Shown piece by piece: positions 1 to 8,259 of a DNA stretch of 46,079 bases. How positions within the stretch are numbered: the first letter of the stretch is position 1; every line of letters starts with the position of its first letter. The position numbers were made by a program, and so were the translations under genes. This DNA comes from DAISIK01 sp036822055 (GTDB taxonomy: Bacteria; Verrucomicrobiota; Verrucomicrobiia; Opitutales; Puniceicoccaceae), in assembly GCA_036822055.1 (NCBI GenBank), contig DAISIK010000025.1:1-46079 (forward strand), given 5' to 3'. The notes below the pieces were generated by a model, which saw nothing but the letters and a program-made list of their open reading frames with translations, ran no database searches and had not been told where the DNA came from.

Positions 1-454
1 GGAATTTTCTCGAATTAAGCACAATTTTACCCACTCCATCAGAAACTTGGGTTAGGTAGCGAAGCAAAAACAAGAATGAAAGCAGACGACCCGATCGAAC
101 CAACTATCGAATTTCAACAACGTTTGGGACACCCCCCGACTTTCCCCATGGATCTATGACCATGCCTGATATGATCGAAATTTTAAAATGGCCAGTCCAC
201 CTGCTGAGGGAAGCTCGCTATGCTGCGTCGGCCGCTTCGGAAGACCTCAACACCCTTTTCCTTGCCGTGCAAGGAGAAGGCTGCCTCCCCTCCGGCTCGT
301 CGGGTTGCTTCGAGCGGGTTTGGGGATCGAAAATACTCATTCATTCGCTGTACTCAAAGGCATTCTAGCTTTGGTGAAAGGAATGAATTCACCGCCGTGA
401 ACGCAGAGTATGGTGGAATTCGATATAGGTCTTTAGTTGTGCATGTATTTGCTT
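1..454. other. left-edge stretch without a recognisable gene
   Basis: Only short overlapping open frames of 70-82 codons lie here, in all three plus frames. Their translations are low in hydrophobic periodicity and show no known motif. I see no tRNA cloverleaf, no CRISPR repeat pattern and no clear terminator. The stretch lies outside the probable transposase relic at 460-798, so it may be decayed mobile DNA. Nothing in the sequence proves that. Confidence 0.5.
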
Positions 455-459
455 TTATA

Positions 460-798
460 CTACTCTAAGTTCTCGCTGGAAAACAGATTCGTCTCTGGCG
501 TCAGCAGCGCCAGGTGAAAATGACTTCGCACCATCACGCAGGCATAGTCCTCCCAGCCACAGCGCTTCACCGCTTGCACCACGAACGCCTCTAAGGACTC
601 TCCGCTGCCTTGCTCGATTGTAAACCTTTTGGCCGGTTCTACCGAAAACGACACCTGTCCCGCCATCACTGCTTCTTCTTTGCAATGGAAACCCTGGCCG
701 TCACAAACTTCCTCGGAGGTGACGAGACGGTGGATGATAAGTCGCTCCAGGATTTCAAAGCGCTTGCGCTGCGGAGAGGGAAAAACGTCGGCTTCCAT
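460..798 (-). pseudogene. probable decayed fragment of an HUH (Y1 / IS200-like, RAYT-type) transposase
   Basis: The last third of this open frame reads CGWEDYACVMVRSHFHLALL followed by TPETNL. This matches the core of the Y1 transposase family, where an 'aromatic-H/Y-x-Y-x-hM-x-N-H-x-H-hhh-E-T-P' block carries the metal-binding HUH pair (here H-F-H). Intact members continue for about 100-200 more residues, with a catalytic tyrosine helix downstream. Here the frame stops about 15 residues after the motif, and the N-terminal part lacks the usual 'YHVxxRG' start. It is therefore most likely a 5'- and 3'-eroded relic. An ATG at 798 follows an AGGAGG placed too close to serve as a normal ribosome site; an alternative GTG is at 831. 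The family call is a motif impression and is moderate in strength. Confidence 0.45.
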
Positions 799-831
799 GC
801 CTCCTGAGTAAAGCCGGTTTCCGAGGCGCAC

Positions 832-978
832 GATAGATGCGCGAGTTATTGATCATGAAACAATAGGCTGGATTCCATTTGAACATCAGGAAGGGAACCC
901 ACCCCGTTTAGGCGAGCGGTCGCAATGGTCAACCAATGCCGAATAATCCTGATTTTTACTCAAGCTCCTGAGGTCCGG
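832..978. other. short intergenic spacer downstream of the efflux operon
   Basis: No open frame of note is present. A weak inverted repeat lies immediately after the ATPase stop (around 960-975, CTCA...TGAG) without a clear uridine tract, so I do not call a terminator. Confidence 0.3.
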
Positions 979-1686
979 CTAGCGATGGACGAACTCGCCG
1001 TCCATCATTTCGAGGGTTTCGTCACAGAGCTTGGCCAGAGACGGGTTGTGGGTAACCATCAGGATTGCCTGGCCGTGTTCATGGCTCAGGCGTCTCAATA
1101 AATCAAATACGATAGTCGAGTTTTTTACGTCCAGATTTCCGGTCGGTTCATCGGCAAAGATGACGCTGGGGTTGTTCGATAAAGCTCGGGCCACCGCGAC
1201 GCGCTGCTGTTCACCGCCAGAAAGCTGGTTGGCGAGTCGGTGGGTTTTTTCCCCAAGTCCCACTTCGGTGAGAAGGGAGTGCGCACGATCCACCATCTCG
1301 TTCTCGCTCATGGTACGCAATTTACGCATGGGGAGGATCAGGTTTTCCAGAGCCGTGAACTCAGCCAGCAGAAAGTGGAATTGAAAAACAAAGCCTACGT
1401 GGGCATTTCTCACAGCGGTTCGTTCGTCATCGGAAACTTGGCTCATGTCCTTTCCCTGGAGCATGATCTCACCCTCGTCTGGACGGTCGAGCAGCCCCAA
1501 CAGATACATCAAGGTGCTCTTTCCGCAGCCCGATGGACCCACGATGGAGTAAATTCTACCGGGTAGGAGGTCGAGCCCCACCCCTTTGAGAACGTGAACC
1601 CGTCCTTCTCCGCTCCCAAGGTGTTTGTGGATGTTGCGGCACTGGAGGACCGGGTCGGCCCGATGGGTTGGTTGGCGCTCGGTCAT
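979..1686 (-). CDS. ABC transporter ATP-binding protein (LolD/MacB-NBD type)
   Basis: This 235-residue protein is a stand-alone nucleotide-binding domain that powers the permease encoded just upstream. The Walker A motif is GPSGCGKST at residues 50-58. The Q-loop glutamine is near 102, the signature LSGGE is at 155-159, Walker B SVIFADE at 174-180, and the switch histidine is near 213. The 'DEPTGNLD' and 'LTALENL'-like strings are typical of the LolD/MacB subfamily, which drives mechanotransmission rather than substrate passage through the membrane. Its ATG overlaps the permease stop in an ATGA (1683-1686), implying translational coupling. It is the last gene of the four-gene efflux operon. 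Its substrate (lipoprotein, peptide, macrolide or siderophore) cannot be read from the sequence. Confidence 0.9.
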   Translation of the reverse strand: MTERQPTHRADPVLQCRNIHKHLGSGEGRVHVLKGVGLDLLPGRIYSIVGPSGCGKSTLMYLLGLLDRPDEGEIMLQGKDMSQVSDDERTAVRNAHVGFVFQFHFLLAEFTALENLILPMRKLRTMSENEMVDRAHSLLTEVGLGEKTHRLANQLSGGEQQRVAVARALSNNPSVIFADEPTGNLDVKNSTIVFDLLRRLSHEHGQAILMVTHNPSLAKLCDETLEMMDGEFVHR

Positions 1687-2930
1687 CCACTAGTTCCCCG
1701 AATAATGTCCCCCGGTTCAAGACGGGCTGCCCGTCGAGCCGGGATGTAGCTTGCCACAATGACGATCAGCGATGAAATGATGGCGGCAACGATGTAGTGG
1801 TCAAGGGACCAGTGAACGACGAAACTGTCGGTTGAAAAGATCCCCCGAATGCGGATCGGAAGTTTGGAAATCGTGTAGGTCCCTGCGGCAGCAAAAGTCC
1901 ACCCGAGCAGGATACCTGCTCCCAGGACGGTGAGGCCTTGAAACATGAAGATTCTCCCGACGTCCTTTCGGGTGTAACCCATGGACCGGAGAATGGCGAT
2001 TTCCTTGGTCTTCTCCATCACAATCATGACCAGCGTATTAAACATACCAAGACCGGAGATCAGAATGATCGTGGATACGGTGAGTGCTGATGAAACCCGT
2101 AGGGCCCGGAAGACCTGAAGCCAGGTTTTTTCCCGTTCTTGCCAACTCATTACCCCGTGTTGGAGCACCGGTTCCATCCGGTCTGAAACTTCCGGTGCTC
2201 GCGCATCGTCTATCAGATTGGCCTGAATATAGGAGACCCCAAAAGGACGCATTAAAAGGGTTCGAGCTGCGGCCAAATGGATGAAAACCCTTTCTTTATC
2301 CACCTGCTCAATTCCAGTCTCATAGATATTGGTGACGCGGAACCGTTGGTTCTGCCCCTCGGCGGATAGGATGATTGGATCACCAACATCGATTTGCATT
2401 CGCTGCGCCAATTTCAACCCGACCATCGCGCCGAAGGGGTTGGCTCGAAAGTCTTCCAATCTTCCAAACACCATTTGAGAGGAAAGGTCTGACACGCTGA
2501 GGTGTAAATCGAGGTCGATCCCGTAGGGTTTGCAATACATCTCGCGGAAATTACCGACGATTCGACCCGATCCTCTGAGAACTGGCGATGCCGCCTTGAC
2601 CTCTTTGAAGCGAAGAACGGCCTCCAGAATCTGGTTTGGGTACTCGATTCCGTCCACATACTTGAGACCGTCCTCCATGGAGATCTGAAATTCAGAATCC
2701 GCCAGTTCCATGGAGCGCATGGTACTCTGCCAGCGATCTTCGACCCGGAGGGAACCGTTAACCCCAAGCATCGTTTTGACAAAAAACTGTTCGAAACCAC
2801 TCGTTTGTGCCTGGGTGATGATGAAGAAGCCCACACCGAAAACGATTCCAGCCAGGCTCATCAGCATTGAGCGCTTTCGCGACATGAGGAAACGCAGCGC
2901 TATTTTGAAATTGGTCGACAGCCGAAACAT
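1683..2930 (-). CDS. ABC transporter permease, MacB/FtsX type
   Basis: This 415-residue inner-membrane permease has MacB/LolC/FtsX architecture. One transmembrane helix lies near residues 21-40, followed by a large periplasmic domain (about 45-275) of MacB_PCD type. The C-terminal FtsX domain has three further helices, beginning near 280 with a stretch containing ISGLGMFNTLVMIVMEKTKE. The 'MEKTKEIAILRSMGYTRKDV' segment is the coupling-helix signature of the family. In E. coli MacB the ATPase is fused to this domain; here it is a separate, translationally coupled gene. Directly upstream (15 bp) is the membrane-fusion protein and beyond it a TolC homologue, so all parts of a type I tripartite efflux pump are encoded together. 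The pumped compound is unknown. Confidence 0.88.
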   Translation of the reverse strand: MFRLSTNFKIALRFLMSRKRSMLMSLAGIVFGVGFFIITQAQTSGFEQFFVKTMLGVNGSLRVEDRWQSTMRSMELADSEFQISMEDGLKYVDGIEYPNQILEAVLRFKEVKAASPVLRGSGRIVGNFREMYCKPYGIDLDLHLSVSDLSSQMVFGRLEDFRANPFGAMVGLKLAQRMQIDVGDPIILSAEGQNQRFRVTNIYETGIEQVDKERVFIHLAAARTLLMRPFGVSYIQANLIDDARAPEVSDRMEPVLQHGVMSWQEREKTWLQVFRALRVSSALTVSTIILISGLGMFNTLVMIVMEKTKEIAILRSMGYTRKDVGRIFMFQGLTVLGAGILLGWTFAAAGTYTISKLPIRIRGIFSTDSFVVHWSLDHYIVAAIISSLIVIVASYIPARRAARLEPGDIIRGTSG

Positions 2931-2945
2931 TGCGCCGAGGGGTGC

Positions 2946-4088
2946 CTAGAGTCGATCGAGGGAGTTGATAACGCGGATCTTGTCCCCGTCCCTGAAGCGT
3001 TCGAGCTCGTCTGAGATCACTACCTCACCCTCTTGGAGACCTTCGGTAATTTGTACGACATTCAGGGCTCGAAAACCAACAGTGACCGCCCGCTGCTCCA
3101 CTACGTCGCCCTTCACCACAAATACATAGCCCTCGCCCATCAAGGCCCGCCGTGGGATAATCAGAGAGTCCTCCCGACGATTCTTAATGATGCTCGCTTC
3201 CCCGGTTAGCCCGTTCTCGAGGTCTTGGTTCCCCCGGTCTAGTTCAAGGTAGACGGTGTATTGCTGAGTGTTGGAATCAATGCTCGGAAGCACCTTGGAA
3301 ACTTTGCCTGGAAAGGTTCGGTTTCCATAAGCAAGAAAGCGAATCTGGGCGGGTTGGCCAATTTTAATGCCGGCAAAATTCTCCTCATTGACCTTGGCTT
3401 TGATGAGAAGATTGTTGCTGTAGAGGGTCGCTATGGCGGTTCCCTTGTTAATCAGCTCCCCGGGCCAAGCGTGGATCTTTTCCACAATACCATCGCTCGG
3501 TGCAAGCACCTCGGTTTGGTTGAGAAGCCGCACATACTTTTTCAGTTCAATCCTCGCGGATTCGAGGGATTGGTCTTCGGCAATCCGCTTAAGCTCCAAT
3601 TGCTCTTTGTAAAGAAGGAAGTCCTCCCGGCGCCGCTCAATCTCGAGTTTTGAGAGCTGACCCTCGGCATATCTCCGCTCAGCCGTTTCGAGATCCTCTT
3701 CCCGCCGCTTCTTTTCCGACTCCTCGGCCTGCCGTTTTTGCATGCGCTCGTTCATGGCGTTGAAATCCACCTTGAACTGCTCGTAGGAGAGGCGGAGATC
3801 CGTTTCGTCGATCTTGACCAGGATGTCTCCAGCTTTGACCTCGGTCCCAAGATCGAGATTCGAGGAATGAATGCGACCGCCAACATCGCTGGTGATCAAC
3901 AGATCAAACTCCGGCTCCACCGTGAGGATAGCAGGGACGGCATCAATGGCGACGCCGCGAGTCACCGTGGCAACCGTCGCCTCACTCTTGAGATTCTGGG
4001 CCGCATAAACGGCAACCAGACCCACGACGACGGTGAGGAGGGAAATTTTGGCGATGAAGCCAAGTAGATTTTTAACGTTCACACTCAA
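2946..4088 (-). CDS. efflux periplasmic adaptor (HlyD/MacA-like membrane-fusion protein)
   Basis: This 380-residue adaptor should bridge the inner-membrane permease to the outer-membrane channel. An N-terminal membrane anchor lies at about residues 10-30. A first half-lipoyl segment follows, with 'DVGGRIHSSNLDLGTEVKAG' then DILVKID. Next come a long charged helical hairpin (about 95-175), the second lipoyl half ('VLAPSDGIVEKIHAWPGELI'), a beta-barrel with 'IKIGQPAQIRF', and a membrane-proximal domain at the C-terminus. The frame starts at TTG (4088); an in-frame GTG at 4082 is an alternative. No strong Shine-Dalgarno site supports either, so the start is uncertain by a few residues. It is followed by the permease after 15 bp. 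Confidence 0.87.
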   Translation of the reverse strand: MSVNVKNLLGFIAKISLLTVVVGLVAVYAAQNLKSEATVATVTRGVAIDAVPAILTVEPEFDLLITSDVGGRIHSSNLDLGTEVKAGDILVKIDETDLRLSYEQFKVDFNAMNERMQKRQAEESEKKRREEDLETAERRYAEGQLSKLEIERRREDFLLYKEQLELKRIAEDQSLESARIELKKYVRLLNQTEVLAPSDGIVEKIHAWPGELINKGTAIATLYSNNLLIKAKVNEENFAGIKIGQPAQIRFLAYGNRTFPGKVSKVLPSIDSNTQQYTVYLELDRGNQDLENGLTGEASIIKNRREDSLIIPRRALMGEGYVFVVKGDVVEQRAVTVGFRALNVVQITEGLQEGEVVISDELERFRDGDKIRVINSLDRL

Positions 4089-4169
4089 TGCTGAGACAAA
4101 GTTGAAAAGTTTTCGACGTGGATGAAGAGCTCTCCGTTCAAAAAAGAGATGCTCAAGCTGTGACCGGAA

Positions 4170-4195
4170 GGTTGGGGAGGCAGTTCCCCGAAACC
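4170..4195. other. intergenic inverted repeat between tolC-like and macA-like genes
   Basis: The arms GGTT-GGGGA and TCCCC-GA-AACC flank a 6-nt loop and can form an imperfect stem of about nine pairs. No T-tract follows on the minus strand, so it does not look like an intrinsic terminator. It could be an mRNA-stability or processing element within the efflux operon, or chance. Confidence 0.3.
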
Positions 4196-4214
4196 CACTT
4201 AAAGCCTTTCGGAT

Positions 4215-5588
4215 TTAGCGATAGGAGGCAGTCTGAGTGTCAAACTTGAGGTATTGTAACCCTCGATCCCTTCCGGTGAGCACGAGGTAGCGAGTCAGCA
4301 TCATAAGGAGTTCGACCCGCGATTCATGGACTCGGAGCTCGAGGTTGTAGAATTGAAGCTGGCTTTCCCTGAGATCATTGGCCGATGTCTGGCCCATTTC
4401 GTGGTCACGTTTCGCCCGCTGATAAACCCTTGAGAAGAGGTCGAGTTGGCTCTCGAGCAACTTGTGTTTCCTCAACTGAATCTGGATGCGCTCGCGCAAC
4501 TCGGTTTCGTCCAACTGACGAGTCGAGAGGATGTTGCGGTGTTCAAACTCGAGTTTGCGGGAGCGTAGAAAACTGATCCGCTTACTCGCCTGAGTGGCAA
4601 ATCCATCGAAGATGTTCCAGCCCACCGAGATCCCCGCAAAGTAGGAAATGGTGTTGACGTCATTTTCATTGGCGGTGTTGACCGGTCTCTGGGAGATGTT
4701 GGCGGAGAAGCTCAAATTTGGAGTTTGCCTCGAATTGACGATGATCCGGTTGCGACTCTCCTTCTCCATTTCGTTTTGAGAAAGCCTCACTTCGTCAGTT
4801 TGATCAATCCAGCTGGAACCAGCGAATTGGTTTCCAAAGAGGCGATCAAGCGCCTCGATGTCGAGGGCATCGACGCGTGCCGGAATAGGGATTTCGCGAT
4901 CCAACCCGGCAATGCGGGAGAACTCCGCGACCAGGCGATCTTTGCGCATTTCCAGATCGTCGATCTCGAGGAGACTGTTCTCCAGGTCGATTTGGAAGTT
5001 GAGATAAGCCTCATCGGACATTACTCCGGCCTCAAAATCAGCAGCTTTCTGGGCAATCTCTTGCTCCAGGATGTTCCGACGCAATCGGGCGTTGCGCAGC
5101 CTCATCTCACTGAGAACCAATCTTAAATAATCCTCTCTCAATCGGACGATGACATCTTGAAAGCTTTGACGGGTTTGAATGAGGGAATTCTCAAAGTTGA
5201 TCTCGCCAATGTTTACCTGAGCTTTAATTGATCCCCAATGATAGAGGGGGCGAGACAGACCAAGGCTCGCGTTCACGCTTACCGACTCAAAATCCTCACC
5301 ACCATCGCCTCGGTCTTCGAAGCGGTAACCAAAGTTACCACTGACGCCGAGCGTGGGGTAGTAACGGGCCCGAGCGATTCTCAGCTCCTGGTCAGCAATT
5401 TCACGCTCGAGGCCCACTTGAACGAGAGCCGGGGCTCGGGTACCAGCGAGATCAAGAATCTCGCGAAGGTTCTCGAAATAATCTTCAGGCAGGGGAACTG
5501 ACTCGCTTACATCCCCACTCAGCGAGGAGTGCATGAAGCAAATCAGGGTGACCGAACCGAGAAGGGAATGAAGGAGTGACTTCAGCAT
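4215..5588 (-). CDS. TolC-family outer-membrane efflux protein
   Basis: The protein has 457 residues with an N-terminal signal peptide (hydrophobic core about residues 5-22). Two repeated coiled-coil/beta units follow, rich in heptads such as 'EMRLRNARLRRNILEQEIAQ' and 'HEMGQTSANDLRESQLQFYN', as expected for the OEP/TolC fold. It should trimerise to form the outer-membrane channel and periplasmic tunnel of the pump. The length is normal for the family. It is the first gene of the operon tolC-like, macA-like, permease, ATPase, separated from the adaptor by 126 bp. It lies 67 bp behind rfbB on the same strand, so transcription could read in from the nuo/rfbB side. Confidence 0.88.
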   Translation of the reverse strand: MLKSLLHSLLGSVTLICFMHSSLSGDVSESVPLPEDYFENLREILDLAGTRAPALVQVGLEREIADQELRIARARYYPTLGVSGNFGYRFEDRGDGGEDFESVSVNASLGLSRPLYHWGSIKAQVNIGEINFENSLIQTRQSFQDVIVRLREDYLRLVLSEMRLRNARLRRNILEQEIAQKAADFEAGVMSDEAYLNFQIDLENSLLEIDDLEMRKDRLVAEFSRIAGLDREIPIPARVDALDIEALDRLFGNQFAGSSWIDQTDEVRLSQNEMEKESRNRIIVNSRQTPNLSFSANISQRPVNTANENDVNTISYFAGISVGWNIFDGFATQASKRISFLRSRKLEFEHRNILSTRQLDETELRERIQIQLRKHKLLESQLDLFSRVYQRAKRDHEMGQTSANDLRESQLQFYNLELRVHESRVELLMMLTRYLVLTGRDRGLQYLKFDTQTASYR

Positions 5589-5655
5589 AAATCCAGCATT
5601 CAGGATGCAGAAGGGGATGCCTTCAATCCTAAAGAAACAAAATCACTCAGACGAC

Positions 5656-6726
5656 TCAGGTCGCCACCCCGAGCCGTTCCCGCTGGTAGCGCCCCGAGGT
5701 TATGGCTTGACACCAATTCAGGTTTCCAAGGTACCAGTCCACGGTCTTGGCCATCCCGGAAACAAAGGTTTCTTTCGGCTTCCACCCCAACTCACTGGTG
5801 ATTTTAGAGCTGTCGATGGCGTAACGTTTGTCATGGCCGGGCCGATCGGGGACAAACTTTTTAAGTTCGGCATAGGAGGCGCCAGAAGCACGTGGTTTGC
5901 GCTCGTCCAGCATCCGACAGACTAGGTCGATAATTTCCAGGTTGGGTCGTTCATTAGAACCGCCAATCGCATAGGACTCCCCGATTCTTCCTTTTTGGAG
6001 CACGGTATCAATGGCTGTGCAGTGATCCTCAACGTAGAGCCAGTCCCGCACGTTCATCCCGTCCCCATAAATAGGTAGATCTCGTTCTTCGAGAGCATTG
6101 AGGATCATCAGAGGAATCAGCTTTTCCGGGAACTGGTAGGGGCCATAGTTGTTCGAGCAGTTTGTGGTAAGGGCCGGAAATCCGTAAGTGTGCAGATAGG
6201 ACCTGACAACGAAGTCGCTGGCCGCCTTAGAGGCTGCGTAGGGACTGTTGGGTGCGTAGGGGGTGGTTTCTGAAAAGGCTGGTTCGTTCGGACCAAGGGA
6301 ACCAAACACCTCGTCCGTTGAAACGTGCAGAAACCTGAAATTGCTTCGCCAGCTGCTGTTGGAGGACTCCCTCCAGTACAGGCGGCACTCGTCGAGCAGG
6401 CGGAGGGTGGCAAGCACGTTGTTTTCGAAGAAAGGTTCCGGGCTATCGATCGATCGATCGACGTGGGACTCCGCAGCAAAGTTCACCACCGCCTCAATCT
6501 CAAAATCCCGAAGGATCCCTGCGACGGTTTTTCGATCCCCGATTGAACCTTCGATAAAATGGTACCGCGAATCGTCGGCGACCGTCTCCAGATTTGCTGG
6601 ATTTCCCGCGTAGGAAAGACAATCGAGATTGATCGCTACCTCAACTTCCCCGGAGGAACGTCCGAGGAGCATTCCAAGATAGTTAGAACCGATGAAGCCG
6701 CAGCCTCCAGTCACAAGAATTCTCAT
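5656..6726 (-). CDS. rfbB: dTDP-glucose 4,6-dehydratase
   Basis: RmlB/RfbB converts dTDP-glucose to dTDP-4-keto-6-deoxyglucose, the second step to dTDP-rhamnose and other deoxysugars of surface polysaccharides. The 356-residue extended SDR protein has the NAD loop GGCGFIG (residues 7-13). The family string 'AAESHVDRSIDSPEPF' is near 85-100, the catalytic T-D-E triplet at 137-139 ('STDEVFG'), and the Y-x3-K pair at Y163/K167 in 'SPYAASKAAS'. All catalytic residues are present and the length is normal. The partners rmlA, rmlC and rmlD are not in the window. The gene begins 19 bp after the nuoN stop and is probably co-transcribed with the end of the nuo operon, which is an unusual neighbourhood. 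An ATCG tetranucleotide repeat (6445-6461) lies inside the conserved HVDRSIDSP codons. Confidence 0.93.
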   Translation of the reverse strand: MRILVTGGCGFIGSNYLGMLLGRSSGEVEVAINLDCLSYAGNPANLETVADDSRYHFIEGSIGDRKTVAGILRDFEIEAVVNFAAESHVDRSIDSPEPFFENNVLATLRLLDECRLYWRESSNSSWRSNFRFLHVSTDEVFGSLGPNEPAFSETTPYAPNSPYAASKAASDFVVRSYLHTYGFPALTTNCSNNYGPYQFPEKLIPLMILNALEERDLPIYGDGMNVRDWLYVEDHCTAIDTVLQKGRIGESYAIGGSNERPNLEIIDLVCRMLDERKPRASGASYAELKKFVPDRPGHDKRYAIDSSKITSELGWKPKETFVSGMAKTVDWYLGNLNWCQAITSGRYQRERLGVAT

Positions 6727-6745
6727 TACAGGCTGGGGTTGTTAA

Positions 6746-8257
6746 TTAGAGACCGACAAGTTGGGTCAGGGGCTTCTGATAAATTCCGAAAATAATGGTG
6801 CCAAAGGCGACAACTCCGAGAGCAACGCGATAGCTGATGCGGTTGGTCAACCCAGAGCCCAACTCCTTGAGCGGTCTCTCTCCGGGTGAATGCCAGACCC
6901 GAAAGACAGCCTCCCGAATCCATCCAAAGTAATAGTAGATGGACAGGACCACCCCGACCAGGGCAGCGGCTAAGGGGAGGTAGAGACCAGCTTCAAAGGC
7001 AGCGGTGAAGAGAAAGAACTTTCCAATGAACCCGGCCAAGGGAGGAATTCCCGCCAAACTGCCAATACTCACCACGAGAACAAATCCAAAGAAGGGACTC
7101 CGCTCCGAGAGATCGGAATAACCGTCGATGCTCTGCTCCTCAGCAGGTGTGTCAACTGAGTTGATGACGCCAAACAAGCCGAAGCTGGCAAAGAGGTAAA
7201 TGAAGAGGTAAAGCATCACCGCAGACTCAGCCCAAGCCACGGTGAAGGCAGCGGTAGCTCCCAGGAGAAGGTAGCCCGCGTGGGCAATCCCGGAGAGACC
7301 AATCACCCGTTTAACGCTACGCTGGGTTAGGGCGGACAGATTCCCAAATAGAATCGTCGCAACGGCGATGGCCGACAGCAAGGGGATGAGAAGGTCTGCC
7401 AACCCCCTGAAAGGCCCAGTGATGAGGTTGATCAAGACGAAGAATCCTGCTGCTTTTGAGGCAACCGCGAGAAAGGCGGTGGTTGGTAGCGGAGACCCCT
7501 GGTAAACATCTGGAACCCAGATTTGGAAGGGAACCGCACCGATTTTGAAACAAATGCCGCAAAGAACCAGAGCGGCCCCGATGAGGACCATTGGATGATC
7601 GGGGTTGAGGCTGATGAAAAGGGAGAGGGCATCGAAGTCCATCCCCTCACTCGTGCGACCCTCAAGCCCTGGTAGCCCGGAGACCCCGTAAAGCAACGCT
7701 GCTCCCATCAGAAGGATGGCGGTACTGAGAGCCCCCATGATGAGGTACTTCAGTCCGGCCTCGAGCGAGAGCACTTGGTTGCGGCTATAGGCGACGAGAA
7801 CGTAGAAGCCTATCGTCACCGTCTCGAGAGCTACGAAGAGCAAAAGGAAGTGCCGTGCCCCGCAGAGGACCATCATGGCTGCGGTGATGAAGCAAACGAT
7901 AGAGAGAAACTCCCCCTTGGGAACCTCAGCTTCAGAGAGAAAGCGGCGGGCAAGGACACAAACAAAAATAGCCGAAATGAGAAAAAAGACACGCTTGATT
8001 TCGTAGGCGGCACTGACTTCGAGGAGTCCACCAAAACTACCTTGACCCGTGACGGCACTCGAATCAGTCAACATCACGTAGGTCAGAATTCCTGTCAGGC
8101 CAACTAGGGCTGTCCGGAAGAGGATGTTCATGTTCCGGCCGAGAGAGGTCAGCTCGGCCATCAGGATGACCAATCCAAGAACCACCAATAGAATCTCGGG
8201 GATGATTAAACCCCAGGTGTTGGTAGCGGCAATTTCTTGATAAACTTGAATATCCAT
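6746..8257 (-). CDS. nuoN: NADH-quinone oxidoreductase subunit N
   Basis: This antiporter-like membrane subunit of complex I (503 residues, about 14 helices) is homologous to Mrp antiporters. It belongs to the proton-translocating arm. The conserved segment around 'KIGAVPFQIWVPDVYQGSPL' carries the helix-8-region residues of the family, and 'VIGLSGIAHAGYLLLGA' is the usual NuoN helix. The length agrees with other bacterial NuoN proteins. It is the terminal nuo gene, following nuoM with a 2-bp gap and followed by rfbB after 19 bp. Confidence 0.95.
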   Translation of the reverse strand: MDIQVYQEIAATNTWGLIIPEILLVVLGLVILMAELTSLGRNMNILFRTALVGLTGILTYVMLTDSSAVTGQGSFGGLLEVSAAYEIKRVFFLISAIFVCVLARRFLSEAEVPKGEFLSIVCFITAAMMVLCGARHFLLLFVALETVTIGFYVLVAYSRNQVLSLEAGLKYLIMGALSTAILLMGAALLYGVSGLPGLEGRTSEGMDFDALSLFISLNPDHPMVLIGAALVLCGICFKIGAVPFQIWVPDVYQGSPLPTTAFLAVASKAAGFFVLINLITGPFRGLADLLIPLLSAIAVATILFGNLSALTQRSVKRVIGLSGIAHAGYLLLGATAAFTVAWAESAVMLYLFIYLFASFGLFGVINSVDTPAEEQSIDGYSDLSERSPFFGFVLVVSIGSLAGIPPLAGFIGKFFLFTAAFEAGLYLPLAAALVGVVLSIYYYFGWIREAVFRVWHSPGERPLKELGSGLTNRISYRVALGVVAFGTIIFGIYQKPLTQLVGL

Positions 8258-8259
8258 AC

